Shown piece after piece: positions 8,812-18,672 of a DNA stretch of 57,951 nt. Position numbers and translations under genes: made by a program. The stretch is from an uncultured Pseudanabaenaceae cyanobacterium (lineage in GTDB: Bacteria > Cyanobacteriota > Cyanobacteriia > PCC-9006 > JAAUQQ01): contig CALIGI010000090.1 in NCBI GenBank assembly GCA_938021205.1, positions 1-57,951 on the forward strand. Reading direction: 5' to 3'. The notes under the pieces were generated by a model. The model had not been told where the DNA came from and did not search any database. It saw only the letters and a program-made list of their open reading frames with translations. Numbering within the stretch: the first letter of the stretch is position 1; the number at the start of each line of letters is the position of its first letter.

Positions 8812-10047
8812 CTAGCCCAAACCATCAAACACCTTGAACATCGGCAGATACATAGCCAAAAGAATAATGGCCACCATGCCACCCACAACCACAATCATGA
8901 CAGGCTCAATGATACTGGTCAGCGCCTTAACAGCCTGCTCCACCTCATCCTCATAAAAGTCAGCCACTTTCATGAGCATTGCGTCTAACTCCCCTGTCTC
9001 CTCACCAATCATCATCATCTGCAATGACATCGGAGGGAAAGTCGTCTTCTTGCCTTCAGACAAGGCGGAGCTAATCATGCCGCCGCTCTGAACCTCTACC
9101 CTGGCACGGTCTACAGAATCAGCAATCACCTGATTGCCTGCTGTATCCCTCACAATCTCCAGAGCAGTCAGAATAGGCACACCAGCACGGGTCAAGGCAC
9201 CAAACGTACGAGAAAAACGAGCCACGGAGTTCTTTTGAATCAAGTCACCAAACAAAGGCAACTTAAGCATCACGCCATCTAGGTTACGACGACCCACAGG
9301 GGTCTTGTAATACTGAGCTGTCGCAAAGTAAACGCCAATAACAATTGCAAATAAAACAAAAATCCAAGCCGAACGAAGGAAGTCACTGATCTTGAGTAGA
9401 ACTAGCGTCAACAATGGGAGCTCGATAGTACCAAGACTTTCAAAAATATCTGCGAAAATAGGAATCAAGAAAATAGTCAGGCCTAAAAACACCAGGATGG
9501 CAAAGCCGCCCACAACTAAGGGATAGGTCAACGCAGACTTGATCTGGTTTTGCAGGCGGGCATTGTCTTCCAGCAGTTTGGACAGGCGATTGAGCACTTC
9601 ATCTAGCACACCGCCAATCTCACCCGCCTGAATCATGGCGATATATAGACGATCAAAGACCTTAGGGAACTTGCGCATGGACTCCGACATGGGAGAGCCT
9701 TGCTGAACGTCCTCACTCAGTTCCAGAATTGCTTTTTTCAATTTTGGATTGGTGGCCTGTTCACCCAAAATTCCAAGGGCACGAACGATGGGCACCCCCG
9801 CATTAACCATCACAGCTAGCTGACGGGAAAAGACCGCTTTGTCCTTGATCGTGACCGAGGCCAACATCTCATTTAGGTCAAGCTTCCCTAAGTCTTTGAG
9901 ATTGAGTGTTTTCTTCTCTTTAATGTCTTGCACAAAGAGACCGCGATCGCGCAAAAGCGCCCGGGCATCACGGGCATTAGGGGCCTCAATCGTTTGATTT
10001 TGGACGCGACCTTGGTCATCGCGAATTTGCGCAACGTAGCTAGCCAT
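8812..10047 (-). CDS. pilC: Type IV pilus inner-membrane platform protein PilC
   Basis: A 411-residue protein with two repeated T2SSF domains (about 75-195 and 280-400). Each contains the family pattern of QLAVMVNAGVPIVRAL (first copy) and FGALTRAGVPILTALEIV (second copy). There are three membrane segments, near 175-200, 220-245 and 380-400. PilC is the inner-membrane platform that transmits the rotation of PilB and PilT to pilin assembly. The N-terminal region (MASYVAQIRDDQGRVQ) is the usual PilC/GspF start. It is the third gene of a pilB-pilT-pilC series on the minus strand. Confidence 0.95.
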   Translation of the reverse strand: MASYVAQIRDDQGRVQNQTIEAPNARDARALLRDRGLFVQDIKEKKTLNLKDLGKLDLNEMLASVTIKDKAVFSRQLAVMVNAGVPIVRALGILGEQATNPKLKKAILELSEDVQQGSPMSESMRKFPKVFDRLYIAMIQAGEIGGVLDEVLNRLSKLLEDNARLQNQIKSALTYPLVVGGFAILVFLGLTIFLIPIFADIFESLGTIELPLLTLVLLKISDFLRSAWIFVLFAIVIGVYFATAQYYKTPVGRRNLDGVMLKLPLFGDLIQKNSVARFSRTFGALTRAGVPILTALEIVRDTAGNQVIADSVDRARVEVQSGGMISSALSEGKKTTFPPMSLQMMMIGEETGELDAMLMKVADFYEDEVEQAVKALTSIIEPVMIVVVGGMVAIILLAMYLPMFKVFDGLG

Positions 10048-10232
10048 TTATGCTCTCCTCATCAGCGAACCCTAGACTGTTCGTGCCCCAGGCGAATTGC
10101 ATTAGAGATAACATCTCCCAGCAATATTGATCGCTCCAGTATCACGTCTAAATTTGCCCCATCTTAGGGGAACATTCCCAAAATCAACCACCCTCCCGTC
10201 AATTACTTTCAACGAGAGGGCAGTTAGGTCTT

Positions 10233-11363
10233 TTAACGACGAGCGCCAGCCGCACGCTGACCACCCATCATTTGCTGTTTCTGGGAATCACCCATCAAGC
10301 GCTGCATTTCATCAGGCTTAGAGGTTTTGGCTGTCGCCGCCTCAAAGGAAATCGTGCCAGCCTTATACAGGTCAGCGAGGGCCTTCTCTAGGGTTTCCAT
10401 CCCCAGCTTGGCACCCGTCTGAATCTGGGAATAAATCTGGGCGGTCTTACCTTCACGAATAAGGTTAGAAATAGCAGGAGTAATCACCATAATTTCCTGG
10501 GCCATGCAGCGGCCAAATTCGCCGGGCTTAGGATTAGCTTTCTCAACTAAAGTCTGACTAAACACAGCCACTAAGGAGTTGGAAAGCTGAACACGCACCT
10601 GCTGCTGCTTATCAGCAGGAAATACATCGATGATACGGTCAACGGTCTGGGCAGCGGAGCTGGTGTGCAACGTCCCCATAACCAGGTGGCCAGTTTCTGC
10701 GGCAGTAATGGCTAGGTGAATAGTTTCCAAATCACGCATCTCACCCACCAGAATGATGTCGGGATCTTCACGCAGGGCAGACTTCAGTGCAGCAGAAAAG
10801 CTCTTGGTGTCCTCACCTAGCTGGCGCTGGTGAATCAGGCTCTTAATCGGTTCGTAAACAAATTCAATCGGGTCTTCCACCGTCAGGATATGCTCAGCGC
10901 GGGTACGGTTGATCAAGTCGATCATGGCCGCCAGGGTGGTGGTCTTACCGGAGCCTGTAGGACCCGTCACCAAAATCAACCCCCGGGGCTTTTCAGCCAT
11001 TTCTCGCACCACATCAGGCAAACCCAGCTGTTCAAAACTAGGAATTGTGGAACTCAATGCCCGCAAGCAAGCCGCATAGGTACCGCGGTCCTTATAGACG
11101 TTGACACGGAAGCGAGCCAAGCCCTTCACACCGTAGGAGCAATCCAGCTCCCAAGTCTGCTCCAATGTCTTGCGCTGGGTATTGTTCAGCATGCTGAAGA
11201 TCAGGCGCTGGCATTCCTCATTGGAAAGGGGCTCATTGCCAATGGGGGTCAGCTTGCCGCTAATACGAAAGTAAGGGGGCAAGCCAGCAGATAGGTGAAG
11301 GTCAGAACCGCCCATCTCAACCAGCTGCTCCATCAAGTCCTCGATCATGAAGTCCATTGCCAT
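10233..11363 (-). CDS. pilT: Type IV pilus retraction ATPase PilT
   Basis: A 376-residue hexameric ATPase that drives pilus retraction and twitching motility. It has the Walker A motif GPTGSGKTTTLA, the Asp box and Walker B region ALREDPDIILVGEMRD, the His box GTLHTSSAAQTVDRI and the PilT-specific NLIREGK motif near residue 300 (AIRNLIRE in relatives). The C-terminal tail is Gln/Gly/Arg-rich. ATG begins MAMDFMIED; translation could also start at the second Met. The gap to pilB is 114 bp and to pilC 185 bp, consistent with one operon or closely spaced units. Confidence 0.96.
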   Translation of the reverse strand: MAMDFMIEDLMEQLVEMGGSDLHLSAGLPPYFRISGKLTPIGNEPLSNEECQRLIFSMLNNTQRKTLEQTWELDCSYGVKGLARFRVNVYKDRGTYAACLRALSSTIPSFEQLGLPDVVREMAEKPRGLILVTGPTGSGKTTTLAAMIDLINRTRAEHILTVEDPIEFVYEPIKSLIHQRQLGEDTKSFSAALKSALREDPDIILVGEMRDLETIHLAITAAETGHLVMGTLHTSSAAQTVDRIIDVFPADKQQQVRVQLSNSLVAVFSQTLVEKANPKPGEFGRCMAQEIMVITPAISNLIREGKTAQIYSQIQTGAKLGMETLEKALADLYKAGTISFEAATAKTSKPDEMQRLMGDSQKQQMMGGQRAAGARR

Positions 11364-11477
11364 GAGATAAAAGCTCCTCTGAATGAATGAAATTTGAAAG
11401 TAAAAAATCTATAGCGAACTAAGAATGAGCGAAGGGCGGCAGAGCCAAGCTACATTAGCGCTACCTCCCAGGCATCC

Positions 11478-13478
11478 TTAAGACGAGAATCGAGGCGTCA
11501 AACAATAGGGACAGTCTAGCCACTCCTGTTGTAAGCCCGCGCTACAAGTGGCGCAGGTGAGCGAGGATTTTCGCTTTGCCTTGAGTTCAGACTCCAAGCC
11601 GGAATCTGTAAAGGTGACGCGCTCTACTTCTTCTAGGGTGGTGTAACCCTGTTGAACAAGCTGAAGGCTGTAGGAGAGCAGGGTTTTCATGCCCCCTTCC
11701 ACAGCGATCTCTTTGATGCGATCGATGGTCGACCCTTCGTTAATGGCAACCTGCAGCTCCTCCGTAATTCGCATCACTTCGTAGACGCCAACTCGGCCCT
11801 TGTAGCCCACGCCTTTACAGGAGTCACAGAGTGTTCCCTGCTCCTTTACCATCGCAATTTGGTCATTGGGAATGGTGTTAGGTCGGTAGAAGGTCAAGTC
11901 CAACTCCCCGGAAGCAGACAGGCCAAAGCGCGCTAGCTCTTCAGGAGTAGGGGTGAAGGGGATGCGACAGTCCTGGCAAACGCGACGCACCAGACGCTGG
12001 GAGCAAACTCCAAGCAGAGAGGCTGCCACCATGAAAGGCTCCACACCCATTTCATCGAGACGGGCAACAGAACTCGGTGCGTCGTTGGCATGGAGAGTTG
12101 TCAAAACCAAGTGGCCCGTTAGAGCTGCTTCAATAGCAGTCTTCGCGGTTTCCAAGTCACGGGTCTCACCCACCAGAATGACATCGGGATCCTGACGCAT
12201 AAAGGCACGCAGAATCGAGGAGAAGTTCATTCCCTTTTCGCGAATCACCTGGACCTGGGTAATACCGGGCAAGGAATATTCAATCGGGTCCTCAGCCGTG
12301 TTGATGTTGATGTCGGGGCTATTACGCTCCGCCAAACAGGAATACAGCGTGGTGGATTTACCAGAACCGGTGGGACCCGTCACCAAGATCAAGCCAAAGG
12401 GCTTGTTGGCCATGTCCCTCACCATTTCCAGGGTTTCATCATCGGTGATGAGCTTGTCGAGGCCCAGCTGGGTGGACTCGTTGTTGAGCACCCGCATACA
12501 AATTTTCTCGCCGTAGCGACTGGGCAGGGTATTGACGCGGAAGTCAACGGTTTTGCCCTGGAACTGACGGCGAATACGGCCATCCTGGGGCGATCGCCGT
12601 TCGGCGATATCCAGATTCGCCATAATTTTGAAACGAGACGTAATCGCTGGAATGATCTTCTTAGGAAAAGGCTCGAACGCCTCTTGCAGTACGCCATCCT
12701 TGCGATAACGGATGCGCAGCATCTCTTCCTGGGGCTCAACATGAATGTCGGAAGCCCCATCCGTCAGGGCCTTGACCATGATCTTGTTGGCCAAGTTGAT
12801 GATGGGTGCACCTTCGGCATCCTTAAGGGCGGCACCGAGGTCAGCCTCCATTTCATCGGCTTCGCTGAGCCCCATGTCATCCAGACCCGCCAGGTCTGAC
12901 ATGACATCTACTGCCTGTTGGGACGCCTCTTGGCGCTCCCGCTCCAGCTGGCGATTGAGATACTTGTCGATCATCCGCTCGTAATCTTCTTGAGCGATGA
13001 CCAAGCGTTGCAAAGCTAAACCTTGGGGACGCAGGATGCGATTGAGATCATCCTGGGCATCCAGATTATCTGGATGGACCATCGCCACCAACAAGGCTGG
13101 GGGCTGAACCTCAACCCGAGATAGGGGAATGAGCTGATGGCGACGACACATATCAATGGGAATGAGCGTATCAATTAGCTCACCGACCTCATCAATGGGG
13201 CGCTCATCAAGCTCCGGATCCATGGAGTCAACGCCATAGAGGATCTTGAGTTCGAACAGTTGCTGCTTCTTATACTGACGAATCAAGTCCGGAGGCAAAG
13301 CCTGACCGGTCAGCGCTTCAATGATTTGCGTCAGGGGCTTGCCGGTCTTACGGCTTTCCACCAGCGCTTGCTGCATTTGGTCTCGGTCGACATAGCCCGA
13401 CTGAATCAGCTTGTTGCCAAAAGGAGAGAAGTCATTTTGGACAACCAGAGCGCGGCGCTGGGAAGAAAAGTTGGTCAT
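11478..13478 (-). CDS. pilB: Type IV pilus extension ATPase PilB
   Basis: A 666-residue GspE/PilB-family ATPase for pilus extension. An N-terminal MshEN-type region covers about residues 15-170. The ATPase core has Walker A GPTGSGKSTTLY near residue 370, an Asp box with MRQDPDVILVGETRD and a His box TTLHANDAPSSVARLDEMG. The tetracysteine zinc site follows as CQDC and CDSC (about 515-570). An additional CATC...CPYC pair lies in the last 25 residues and looks like a second zinc ribbon. It is the first gene of the minus-strand pilB-pilT-pilC cluster, divergent from grpE. Confidence 0.96.
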   Translation of the reverse strand: MTNFSSQRRALVVQNDFSPFGNKLIQSGYVDRDQMQQALVESRKTGKPLTQIIEALTGQALPPDLIRQYKKQQLFELKILYGVDSMDPELDERPIDEVGELIDTLIPIDMCRRHQLIPLSRVEVQPPALLVAMVHPDNLDAQDDLNRILRPQGLALQRLVIAQEDYERMIDKYLNRQLERERQEASQQAVDVMSDLAGLDDMGLSEADEMEADLGAALKDAEGAPIINLANKIMVKALTDGASDIHVEPQEEMLRIRYRKDGVLQEAFEPFPKKIIPAITSRFKIMANLDIAERRSPQDGRIRRQFQGKTVDFRVNTLPSRYGEKICMRVLNNESTQLGLDKLITDDETLEMVRDMANKPFGLILVTGPTGSGKSTTLYSCLAERNSPDININTAEDPIEYSLPGITQVQVIREKGMNFSSILRAFMRQDPDVILVGETRDLETAKTAIEAALTGHLVLTTLHANDAPSSVARLDEMGVEPFMVAASLLGVCSQRLVRRVCQDCRIPFTPTPEELARFGLSASGELDLTFYRPNTIPNDQIAMVKEQGTLCDSCKGVGYKGRVGVYEVMRITEELQVAINEGSTIDRIKEIAVEGGMKTLLSYSLQLVQQGYTTLEEVERVTFTDSGLESELKAKRKSSLTCATCSAGLQQEWLDCPYCLTPRFSS

Positions 13479-14000
13479 GGCTATTCGAGAGAGTCTCCTG
13501 TGATTAGTATTCCCGGATGGCGCTATTTTTTTTCTTTTGGCAAACGAGAATTTACGACACCCTTGAAATTCAAGCCATCGGGTTCAAATAATTCAACCGA
13601 GGGGAAATGCGGCGTTCACAACTGGTAGAGGAAATCCAGAAGCCCCTATGGGCGAAATAGCGGCCCTTCAATCAAGCTTTAAGCAAGGTGCTTTGGTGAG
13701 CAAACCTAACACAAATGTTCCGGGACGACCGTAACCCTGGAGACAGTGCACAGGACGGCAACCTCAAGAGATATGTTGAGTTCGTTAATCATTCAATGTG
13801 GGCATGACTGTAGAAGTCGAATACACTGAATCGCCGAGGGAATCCAGCCACGCTGTCATGGAGAGCAAGCTCCCTCTAACGGCTATTCTGCTCTCGCAGT
13901 AGAATAATCAGGACCCCGGCAGTACGTGAGGTTGCCGAATTGGGCTAAGCTGTCTCAATTATGGTTCTCAGCTTGAAACAACGCCTCCTAGAACGCACAG
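13479..14000. other. Divergent intergenic region between pilB and grpE
   Basis: About 520 bp separate the two divergent operons and should hold both promoters. I looked for a CIRCE-type inverted repeat (TTAGCACTC-N9-GAGTGCTAA) for the heat-shock side and did not find one. No RNA gene or conserved frame is evident. Confidence 0.5.
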
Positions 14001-14798
14001 ATGACTGAGTCGAATAATTCCGTGGAAAATACTGAAACCCAACCGATGGAAGCATCTGAGTCTCCTGACCTATCTTCCAATGAATCGCCTGCTGATGCAG
14101 CTCCTGCAGAAGAGTTAACTGCTGAGAATGGCGCAGCGGTAGAAGAAGCGATCGCCACCGAAGGCGAAGGCAGTGAGGAGAATACGGATACTCCCGTAGC
14201 TTTTGATTCTCTTGAGTTAGAGCCTGAGGAAGAAGGTGCGCCCCCCCAAGGGAGTGGTGCAGTGGACTCTAGCCGCATCGACGCTCTCAATCTTGAAATT
14301 CAGAACCTCAAAGGTCAATTAGAAGAGCGCAGCAGTCAGTACCTCCGAATTACGGCAGACTTCGAGAACTTTCGTAAGCGCACCCGTAAAGAACAAGAAG
14401 AGTTAGACGAACGCTCCAAGTGCAACACCATTTTGGAACTGTTGCCCGTCATTGATAACTTCGAGCGAGCTCGCACCCAGCTAAAGGCAGAAACAGAAGA
14501 AGCCGTTAGTATCCACAAGAGCTACCAAGGCATCTATAAGCAGCTAGTGGAATGTCTCAAGCGCATTGGGGTTGTACCGATGCGAGCCAAGGGTAATGAG
14601 TTTGACCCCATGCTCCATGAAGCGGTTATGCGCGAACCCAGCAATGAGTTCGAAGATGGCATTGTCATCGAAGAACTCCAGCGAGGTTATCTCTTGGGAG
14701 AGCGGGTTTTACGCCATGCCATGGTCAAGGTTGCCGTCGCAGGAGGTCCTCCCAGCGAAGAGTCTTCAGAAGAAGAAAATACTTCGGCTGAGGGGTAA
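14001..14798 (+). CDS. grpE: Nucleotide exchange factor GrpE
   Basis: A 265-residue GrpE. The first 90 or so residues are very acidic and probably disordered (runs of Glu, Ser, Ala). A long coiled coil follows at about 92-150 (RIDALNLEIQNLKGQLEERSS). The conserved core contains ADFENFRKRTRKEQEE and IVIEELQRGYLLGERVLRHAMVKVA. GrpE stimulates ADP release from DnaK, whose gene follows 284 bp downstream. The family is commonly 190-250 residues, so this is at the long end because of its N-terminal extension. Confidence 0.96.
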   Translation: MTESNNSVENTETQPMEASESPDLSSNESPADAAPAEELTAENGAAVEEAIATEGEGSEENTDTPVAFDSLELEPEEEGAPPQGSGAVDSSRIDALNLEIQNLKGQLEERSSQYLRITADFENFRKRTRKEQEELDERSKCNTILELLPVIDNFERARTQLKAETEEAVSIHKSYQGIYKQLVECLKRIGVVPMRAKGNEFDPMLHEAVMREPSNEFEDGIVIEELQRGYLLGERVLRHAMVKVAVAGGPPSEESSEEENTSAEG

Positions 14799-14936
14799 CT
14801 GGGGTATTTCGGGGAACAATGCAATTACGGCTTCCAGGTCAGGACTTTGAAGACCCAGGCCTTACGGGACTGAAATTGCTGTGTAGCATGGCTTGCAAAG
14901 TCTTCATTTAGGGATGGAGCATTAGCCAATGCGGCT

Positions 14937-14955
14937 GAGGTGAGGTGAGGTGAGG
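14937..14955 (+). repeat. Short GAGGT tandem repeat
   Basis: A five-base unit, GAGGT, is repeated almost four times in the grpE-dnaK gap. It is too short to call a functional element and is about 130 bp upstream of the dnaK start codon. Confidence 0.5.
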
Positions 14956-15082
14956 CTGAACATAAGTATCGGCACTTAGTCTAAAGGCAGATCGTCAGCC
15001 ATCACAGCGCTTCATGGGTAGATTCGCCCCAGCGAACCTCTACTATCGTTAGTTTTGTTAGTCGCGTGTATTGCCTCGCATT

Positions 15083-17056
15083 ATGGGAAAAGTTATAGGA
15101 ATTGACCTCGGAACAACCAACAGCTGTGTGGCTGTTCTAGAGGGTGGAAAGCCAATTGTCATACCGAACTCTGAGGGGGGGCGTACGACACCTAGCATGG
15201 TGGGCTTTGGTAAAGCGGGTGAGCGCCTCATTGGCCAGCTTGCCAAGCGCCAAGCCGTGACTAACGCCGAAAACACGGTCTATAGCATTAAGCGCTTCAT
15301 CGGTCGCCGCTGGGATGACACCGATCAGGAGCGATCGCGGGTTCCTTACAAGTGCGTAAAGGGTCGTGACGAGACCGTAGACGTGGAAGCTAGAGACAAA
15401 GTTTTCACGCCCCAGGAAATTTCTTCCATGGTCCTGCAAAAGCTAAAGCAGGATGCTGAAGCTTTTCTCGGCGAAGAGGTAAACCAAGCGGTCATCACTG
15501 TCCCGGCTTACTTTACCGATGCCCAGCGCCAAGCGACGAAGGATTCAGGCATCATTGCGGGATTGGAAGTTCTACGCATCATCAACGAGCCTACGGCAGC
15601 CTCTCTGTCCTACGGCTTGGACAAGCAAGAAGAAGATCAAACTGTTCTCGTCTTTGACTTAGGGGGGGGCACCTTCGACGTATCCGTACTCCAACTCGGT
15701 GACGGCGTTTTTGAGGTGAAGTCCACCTCTGGCAACAACCACCTAGGCGGTGACGACTTCGACAACGTTATCGTCCAATGGATGATCCAGAGCTTCAAAG
15801 CCCAGGAAGGTGTTGATCTAAGCACCGACAACATGGCCCTCCAGCGCCTACGGGAAGCAGCGGAGAAAGCCAAAATTGAACTCTCTGGCACTCAGAGTAC
15901 GGTCATCAACCTGCCCTTCATCACCGCCGATGATTCTGGCCCCAAGCATTTGGAAACGGAGCTCACCCGCGCCAAGTTTGAAGAGCTGGCCATTGACTTA
16001 ATTAAAGGCACCATCCAGCCAGTACAGCAGGCGCTCAAAGACAGTGAATGCACTCCCGATGACATCAAGCGCATCATTTTAATTGGGGGATCTACCCGCA
16101 TTCCTGCGGTTCAGAAAGCCATTAGCCAATTCTTTAGCGGAAAGGCTCCGGATCGCTCGGTCAACCCTGATGAAGCAGTGGCGCTCGGTGCTGCCATTCA
16201 AGGTGGCGTATTGGGCGGTGAGGTTAAGGACCTTCTACTACTGGATGTGATTCCCCTATCCTTTGGTCTAGAGACTCTGGGCGGTGTGTTCACCAAGATC
16301 ATTGCACGCAACACTACCATCCCCACCAGTAAGGGTAAGGTGTTCTCCACTGCCACTGACGGCCAGACCATGGTGGAAATCCACGTACTCCAGGGCGAAC
16401 GGGCCATGGTAAACGACAACAAGAGCCTGGGCCGCTTCCAGCTCACGGGCATTCCTCCTGCTCCCCGTGGCATTCCCCAAATCGAAGTGGCCTTTGAGAT
16501 TGATGCCAACGGCATTCTCAATGTCACCGGTCGCGACAAGGGAACGGGTCGTGAGCAAAGCATCAGTATCACTAGCACTGGTGGGCTTAATCCTGCTGAA
16601 GTGGAGCGGATGCGCAGTGAAGCCGAAGTTTATGCGGAAGAGGACGATCGCCGCATGGCGATCGCCGAGCTACAGAACACAGCTGAAAGCCTGTTCTACA
16701 GCTACGAATCCACCCTGCGCGACAACATAGAGCTCACCAACACCTCTCTCAACGAAGCCGCAGACACCAAACGAGCAGCGCTAGAGGCAATCCTTCAGCA
16801 CCCCAGTGCAACGCCGGAGCAAGTTAAGGCTTGCCTAGACGAATTCCAAAAAGCGGTTCTCGCCATTGGTGCATCCATGTATGAACAAGGCCCAGCAGAT
16901 TCAACCTCCAATGGCGCAACAGCTAGCAGCCCAGAGCCCCAGGGCAATGTTCCGATGGAAGAAGCACCCACCGTTGCAGGGGAAGCCATCAGCGACGACG
17001 ACTTCTCCTTTGATGATGACGAAACCATGACCTCGGACTACGAAGCTGTGGAATAA
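15083..17056 (+). CDS. dnaK: Chaperone DnaK (Hsp70)
   Basis: A 657-residue Hsp70. The ATG giving [16 protein letters not shown] is used; an upstream in-frame TTG would add only four residues. The ATPase domain has [10 protein letters not shown], the central [14 protein letters not shown] motif and the [13 protein letters not shown] motif; it is followed by the linker [13 protein letters not shown] and the substrate-binding domain. The acidic C-terminus ends [15 protein letters not shown]. The sequence features (for example [18 protein letters not shown]) remind me of the cyanobacterial DnaK1 paralogue rather than DnaK2, which is a judgement from memory. It is flanked by grpE and dnaJ, its two partners. 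Confidence 0.97.
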   Translation: MGKVIGIDLGTTNSCVAVLEGGKPIVIPNSEGGRTTPSMVGFGKAGERLIGQLAKRQAVTNAENTVYSIKRFIGRRWDDTDQERSRVPYKCVKGRDETVDVEARDKVFTPQEISSMVLQKLKQDAEAFLGEEVNQAVITVPAYFTDAQRQATKDSGIIAGLEVLRIINEPTAASLSYGLDKQEEDQTVLVFDLGGGTFDVSVLQLGDGVFEVKSTSGNNHLGGDDFDNVIVQWMIQSFKAQEGVDLSTDNMALQRLREAAEKAKIELSGTQSTVINLPFITADDSGPKHLETELTRAKFEELAIDLIKGTIQPVQQALKDSECTPDDIKRIILIGGSTRIPAVQKAISQFFSGKAPDRSVNPDEAVALGAAIQGGVLGGEVKDLLLLDVIPLSFGLETLGGVFTKIIARNTTIPTSKGKVFSTATDGQTMVEIHVLQGERAMVNDNKSLGRFQLTGIPPAPRGIPQIEVAFEIDANGILNVTGRDKGTGREQSISITSTGGLNPAEVERMRSEAEVYAEEDDRRMAIAELQNTAESLFYSYESTLRDNIELTNTSLNEAADTKRAALEAILQHPSATPEQVKACLDEFQKAVLAIGASMYEQGPADSTSNGATASSPEPQGNVPMEEAPTVAGEAISDDDFSFDDDETMTSDYEAVE

Positions 17057-17083
17057 CACCCACCGCCATCTACTATGTCTCTC

Positions 17084-17130
17084 TTAACCGCCCTCCACCT
17101 TGGCACAACCAAAACGGGGAGGCGGTTTAA
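17084..17130 (+). terminator. Imperfect hairpin between dnaK and dnaJ
   Basis: AACCGCC on the left and GGCGGTT on the right, with partly paired CCTCC/GGGGAGG flanks, form a hairpin about 30 bp after the dnaK stop codon. No clear T-tract follows. It may attenuate read-through or stabilise the dnaK mRNA end. Confidence 0.4.
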
Positions 17131-17234
17131 GTTCGGGAGAACCGACCCTCTAACCGTCTCCCTCGGCAGACCAATTGTTGATAAAGTTAGAGCGGCGTAA
17201 TTGCCCCCAACGGACTCTTATATAAAACCGTTCT

Positions 17235-18377
17235 ATGGCCCGTGATTTCTACGAAATTTTAGGCGTCGCCCGTGGCGCGGATAAAGATGAGCTGAAACAG
17301 GCTTATCGTCGCCTGGCTCGCAAATACCACCCCGATGTAAACCGCGAAGCGGGGGCGGAAGAGCGCTTTAAGGAAATCAACCGCGCCTATGAGGTTCTAT
17401 CTGAGCCTGAAACGCGAGCTAATTACGATCGCTTCGGTGAAGCAGGCGTCTCAGGGGCAGGCGGCGGTCCAGGCTTCCAAGACATGGGAGACATGGGCGG
17501 CTTCGCCGATATCTTTGAAAGTTTTTTCAGTGGTTTTGCCGGACAAGGACAACCCGGTAGTGGTGGCGGTGGCCCACGCAGACGCGGCCCCATGCGCGGT
17601 GATGACCTGCGCCTAGACCTACGCCTAGATTTCCGCGAAGCCATCTTTGGTGGCGAGAAAGAAATCAAGATTAACCACCTGGAAACCTGCACCACTTGTA
17701 GCGGTAACGGTGCCAAACCAGGAACAAGACCCAAGCAATGCGGCACTTGTAATGGCTCAGGCCAAGTCCGCCGAGCCACACGCACCCCCTTTGGTAGCTT
17801 TACCCAGGTTTCCGTTTGTCCCGCCTGTGATGGTTCGGGCCAGATGATTGAGGACAAATGCGGTGACTGCGGTGGCTCAGGCCAAAAACAAGTCCGGAAG
17901 AAACTCAAGATTACAGTTCCACCCGGCGTGGATAGCGGCACTCGCCTAAGGGTTCCAGGAGAAGGCGATGCGGGCCAGCGCAGCGGCCCAACAGGTGACC
18001 TCTACGTCTACCTCTATGTCAACGAGGACAGTGAGTTCCGCCGCGATGGCATCAATATACTTTCCGAGCTAAAAGTAAGCTATCTCCAAGCTATTCTTGG
18101 CGCAAAGATGGAAGTTAGTACAGTTGATGGCACAGCAGAAGTGACCATTCCTGCTGGTACCCAGCCCAATACAGTCCTCACCTTGGAAAACAGAGGAGTT
18201 CCCCGCCTAGGCAACTCTGAAAGCCGTGGTGACCACCTCATGACCATCGTCGTCAATATCCCCAGCAAGCTCACACCAGAGGAGCGGGATCTACTAGAGA
18301 AGCTAGCCCACATTCGCGGTGAAGCGACGGGCAAGGGCGGCATCGAAGGCTTCCTCGGTGGACTCTTCCGCAGCTAA
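17235..18377 (+). CDS. dnaJ: Co-chaperone DnaJ (Hsp40, type I)
   Basis: A 380-residue full-length DnaJ. The J domain is at about 1-70 with HPD in KYHPDVN. A Gly/Phe-rich region follows at about 72-120. The zinc-binding region has four CxxCxGxG-type repeats at about 150-220: [24 protein letters not shown] and CGDCGGSG. The C-terminal substrate-binding domains end FLGGLFRS. It delivers substrates to DnaK and stimulates its ATPase. The gene follows dnaK by 178 bp and precedes a TusA-like gene by 31 bp. Confidence 0.97.
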   Translation: MARDFYEILGVARGADKDELKQAYRRLARKYHPDVNREAGAEERFKEINRAYEVLSEPETRANYDRFGEAGVSGAGGGPGFQDMGDMGGFADIFESFFSGFAGQGQPGSGGGGPRRRGPMRGDDLRLDLRLDFREAIFGGEKEIKINHLETCTTCSGNGAKPGTRPKQCGTCNGSGQVRRATRTPFGSFTQVSVCPACDGSGQMIEDKCGDCGGSGQKQVRKKLKITVPPGVDSGTRLRVPGEGDAGQRSGPTGDLYVYLYVNEDSEFRRDGINILSELKVSYLQAILGAKMEVSTVDGTAEVTIPAGTQPNTVLTLENRGVPRLGNSESRGDHLMTIVVNIPSKLTPEERDLLEKLAHIRGEATGKGGIEGFLGGLFRS

Positions 18378-18408
18378 TCCCTGTAACGAAACCGTTAACT
18401 CCTCTGCT

Positions 18409-18672
18409 ATGGCCAATTCTTCTGCTCCCAGAGCAACCCCTGATGTCCAGATAGACCTGCGAGGTACTCCCTGTCCACTCAATTTTGTACGAACAAAGTT
18501 GCGTTTAGAACAGCTCAATCCAGGCCAGCTCCTAGAAGTTTGGCTAGATGCAGGTGAGCCTATTGAGCAGGTTCCTGACAGCCTTCAGGTCAATGGCTAC
18601 AGTATCGAAACACTAGAGGCACAGGACGATTTCTTTGCACTTCAGGTTCGTCGTCCGGTCGAGAGTCCTTAA
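18409..18672 (+). CDS. TusA/SirA-family sulfur carrier-like protein
   Basis: An 87-residue protein of the TusA/SirA fold. The signature is DLRGTPCPLNFVRTKL, with the conserved Cys at residue 22; the usual CPxP motif reads CPLN here, so the second Pro is changed. A glycine pair near the end of the helix and the VPDSLQVNGYSI region fit the fold. TusA proteins carry persulfide sulfur for tRNA thiolation or redox tasks; which of these applies is unknown. The start ATG lies 31 bp after dnaJ; an upstream in-frame start inside dnaJ is less likely. Its stop codon overlaps the rsgA start (TAATG), which indicates translational coupling. Confidence 0.82.
   Translation: MANSSAPRATPDVQIDLRGTPCPLNFVRTKLRLEQLNPGQLLEVWLDAGEPIEQVPDSLQVNGYSIETLEAQDDFFALQVRRPVESP

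Noticed and set aside
13260..13628. 122-residue plus-strand frame across the pilB start
   Set aside because: It overlaps the PilB N-terminus antisense and shows no domain pattern.
13479..14000. CIRCE heat-shock operator before grpE
   Set aside because: The TTAGCACTC/GAGTGCTAA pattern is not present; regulation must be by other means.
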